From positions 1-64,000 of the forward strand of contig DASPTU010000004.1 of assembly GCA_035623255.1 (NCBI GenBank): DNA of 64,000 bases, in the 5' to 3' direction. A program made the translations under genes and the position numbers. Positions 62,838 to 64,000 of the stretch are shown piece after piece. The notes beneath the pieces were generated by a model that had not been told where the DNA came from, did no database searches, and saw only the letters and a list, made by a program, of their open reading frames with translations. Origin of the DNA: JAFAGX01 sp035623255. GTDB taxonomy: Bacteria > Acidobacteriota > Terriglobia > Terriglobales > Acidobacteriaceae. Numbering within the stretch: the stretch's first letter is position 1; each line of letters opens with the position of its first letter.

Positions 62838-64000
62838 ATGCAGGTGGAGGAGTTTCTTGAGCACTGTGCAGATGCTTACCCGGACAAAGTGGCGCTGGTG
62901 TGCGGCGCGCGTCGCTTGACTTATGCCGAAATCGAAACAGCCGCGAACCAACTGGCTCATTCTCTGGTTGGGTTCGGTTTGGAACGCTGGGACAGAGTGG
63001 TGATTTATGCCAACAACTCGGTCGAAACGGTCATAGCCATTTTTGCAGTGCTGAAAGCACGAGGCGTTTTTGTTCTTGTCAATCCCACAACCAAACGGGA
63101 CAAGCTCGCATACATTTTGAACAATTGCCGCGCGGCAATGCTCATCACGACCGGAAGCCTGGCACGCAATGCTGCCGCGAGTGCTGCTGCCGCTCCGTGC
63201 TTGAGAAACGTGATAGTGTCCAGCCCAGTGGCTCAACTGGAGATTGTTCCGATTGCCGGCAAGGAGGTTGTTTCGCTGGGAACGGCGCTGGAAGGACAGC
63301 CCAACGGGCGCGTGGGAAAAAGGAACATCGATATCGATCTCGCGGCGCTGATCTATACCTCCGGCTCAACCGGCCAGGCAAAAGGAGTCATGCTGACCCA
63401 TCTGAACATGGTTTCAGCAGCGACATCGATCACCACCTACCTGGAGAACACGCCAGACGACATCATTATTAATGTTCTGCCACTCTCATTCGACTACGGC
63501 CTTTATCAACTGCTCATGGCGTTCAAGATTGGCGGAACGCTGGTGCTGGAGCAGTCGTTTACATATCGCCGCACCATTTTGAACACATTGGTGCGCGAGC
63601 ATGTCACCGGGTTTCCGATTGTGCCAACCATAGCCTCGATTCTGCTGCAGATGGATCTGGTCAGCTACAGCTTTCCGGATTTGCGCTACATCACAAACAC
63701 GGCGGCCGCTCTGCCCATCGAGCACATCCGCAAGCTGCGGGAGGCATTCCCTGGCGTCAAGATCTTCTCAATGTATGGACTCACCGAATGCAAGCGTGTT
63801 TCGTACTTGCCTCCGGAACAGCTCGACATCCGGCCGGGATCTGTTGGGCAAGGCATGCCCAATGAGGAGGTCTATCTGGTTGATGAGCAGGGAGAGCGAG
63901 TCGGGCCACATCTTGTCGGGGAGTTGGTCGTGCGGGGAGCGAATGTAATGAAAGGTTACTGGGAACTCCCTGAAGAGACCGCCAAAGCGCTTCGTCCCGG
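62838..64000 (+). CDS. AMP-forming acyl/aryl ligase (3' end outside window)
   Basis: The visible 387 residues cover the large N-terminal adenylation domain: A3 loop YTSGSTGQAKG (173-183), MYGLTECKRVSYLPP (from about 312, the A5 motif) and GQGMPNEEVYLVDEQG with VGELVVRGANVMKGYW. The C-terminal part is beyond the edge. The start has a near-perfect AAAGGAGG site. The A5 spelling resembles the acyl-CoA ligases of exosortase-linked loci. It probably charges a carboxylic acid to the adjacent ACP. The stop is not visible. Confidence 0.87.
   Translation, partial: MQVEEFLEHCADAYPDKVALVCGARRLTYAEIETAANQLAHSLVGFGLERWDRVVIYANNSVETVIAIFAVLKARGVFVLVNPTTKRDKLAYILNNCRAAMLITTGSLARNAAASAAAAPCLRNVIVSSPVAQLEIVPIAGKEVVSLGTALEGQPNGRVGKRNIDIDLAALIYTSGSTGQAKGVMLTHLNMVSAATSITTYLENTPDDIIINVLPLSFDYGLYQLLMAFKIGGTLVLEQSFTYRRTILNTLVREHVTGFPIVPTIASILLQMDLVSYSFPDLRYITNTAAALPIEHIRKLREAFPGVKIFSMYGLTECKRVSYLPPEQLDIRPGSVGQGMPNEEVYLVDEQGERVGPHLVGELVVRGANVMKGYWELPEETAKALRP

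Overview
The window looks like chromosomal DNA of an Acidobacteriota bacterium (Terriglobia/Koribacter-like). This is inferred from gene content: an Oar-type TonB-dependent receptor with an N-terminal carboxypeptidase-regulatory domain, a long secreted protein of a type I associate with this phylum, beta-helix proteins with Ig-like repeats, and a pirin/DUF5996/alpha-beta-hydrolase neighbourhood. No rRNA, intact tRNA, insertion sequence or CRISPR array was seen.

Left edge (1-350): the end of an integrated element. A small helix-turn-helix gene runs off the window, three short repeats follow, and then a 3' fragment of a tRNA-Glu(TTC) gene marks an attachment site. Next come a frameshifted secreted protein and a divergent TonB receptor (352-5830), then rmlB-rmlA-rmlC for dTDP-sugar synthesis without rmlD (5924-8598), then a convergent coiled-coil porin (8706-10640).

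Middle (11.3-34.8 kb): mostly minus-strand accessory metabolism. There is a pirin plus DUF5996 pair, a zinc alcohol dehydrogenase, two alpha/beta hydrolases, two small membrane proteins, a frameshifted marC, and an adaptor-pump-outer-membrane operon of the HAE1 multidrug class (18.7-24.6 kb). A fused acyltransferase resembling OlsF (amino-lipid synthesis) follows. A CsoR/RcnR-type metal sensor then sits beside a czcCBA-like heavy-metal efflux operon that is followed by a KDPG-aldolase-like gene. The same 11-bp G-tract operator core lies in front of both the sensor gene and the efflux operon. An inositol-phosphatase-family gene closes the section.

Right half (35.2-64.0 kb): one long plus-strand exopolysaccharide locus. 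A NusG paralogue (UpxY/LoaP type), with two hairpins in its leader, leads a Wzz-tyrosine kinase, sugar-nucleotide enzymes (two DegT aminotransferases, a Gfo/Idh-acetyltransferase fusion, a WbpM-like 4,6-dehydratase), a small PglC-type phosphoglycosyl transferase, glycosyltransferases, a Wzx flippase and a Wzy polymerase or ligase. It continues with modifying enzymes: a formyltransferase-like/beta-propeller fusion, two GNAT/FemAB-like proteins and a polysaccharide-deacetylase-like protein. Two divergent paralogous beta-helix secreted proteins follow. The window ends in a glutamine amidotransferase (AsnB type), an acyl carrier protein and a truncated AMP-forming acyl ligase, a trio known from exosortase-associated polysaccharide loci. 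The locus continues beyond the right edge. Together these genes suggest a surface polysaccharide with amino or uronic sugars and acyl or amide decorations, built by Wzx/Wzy logic and controlled by processive antitermination.
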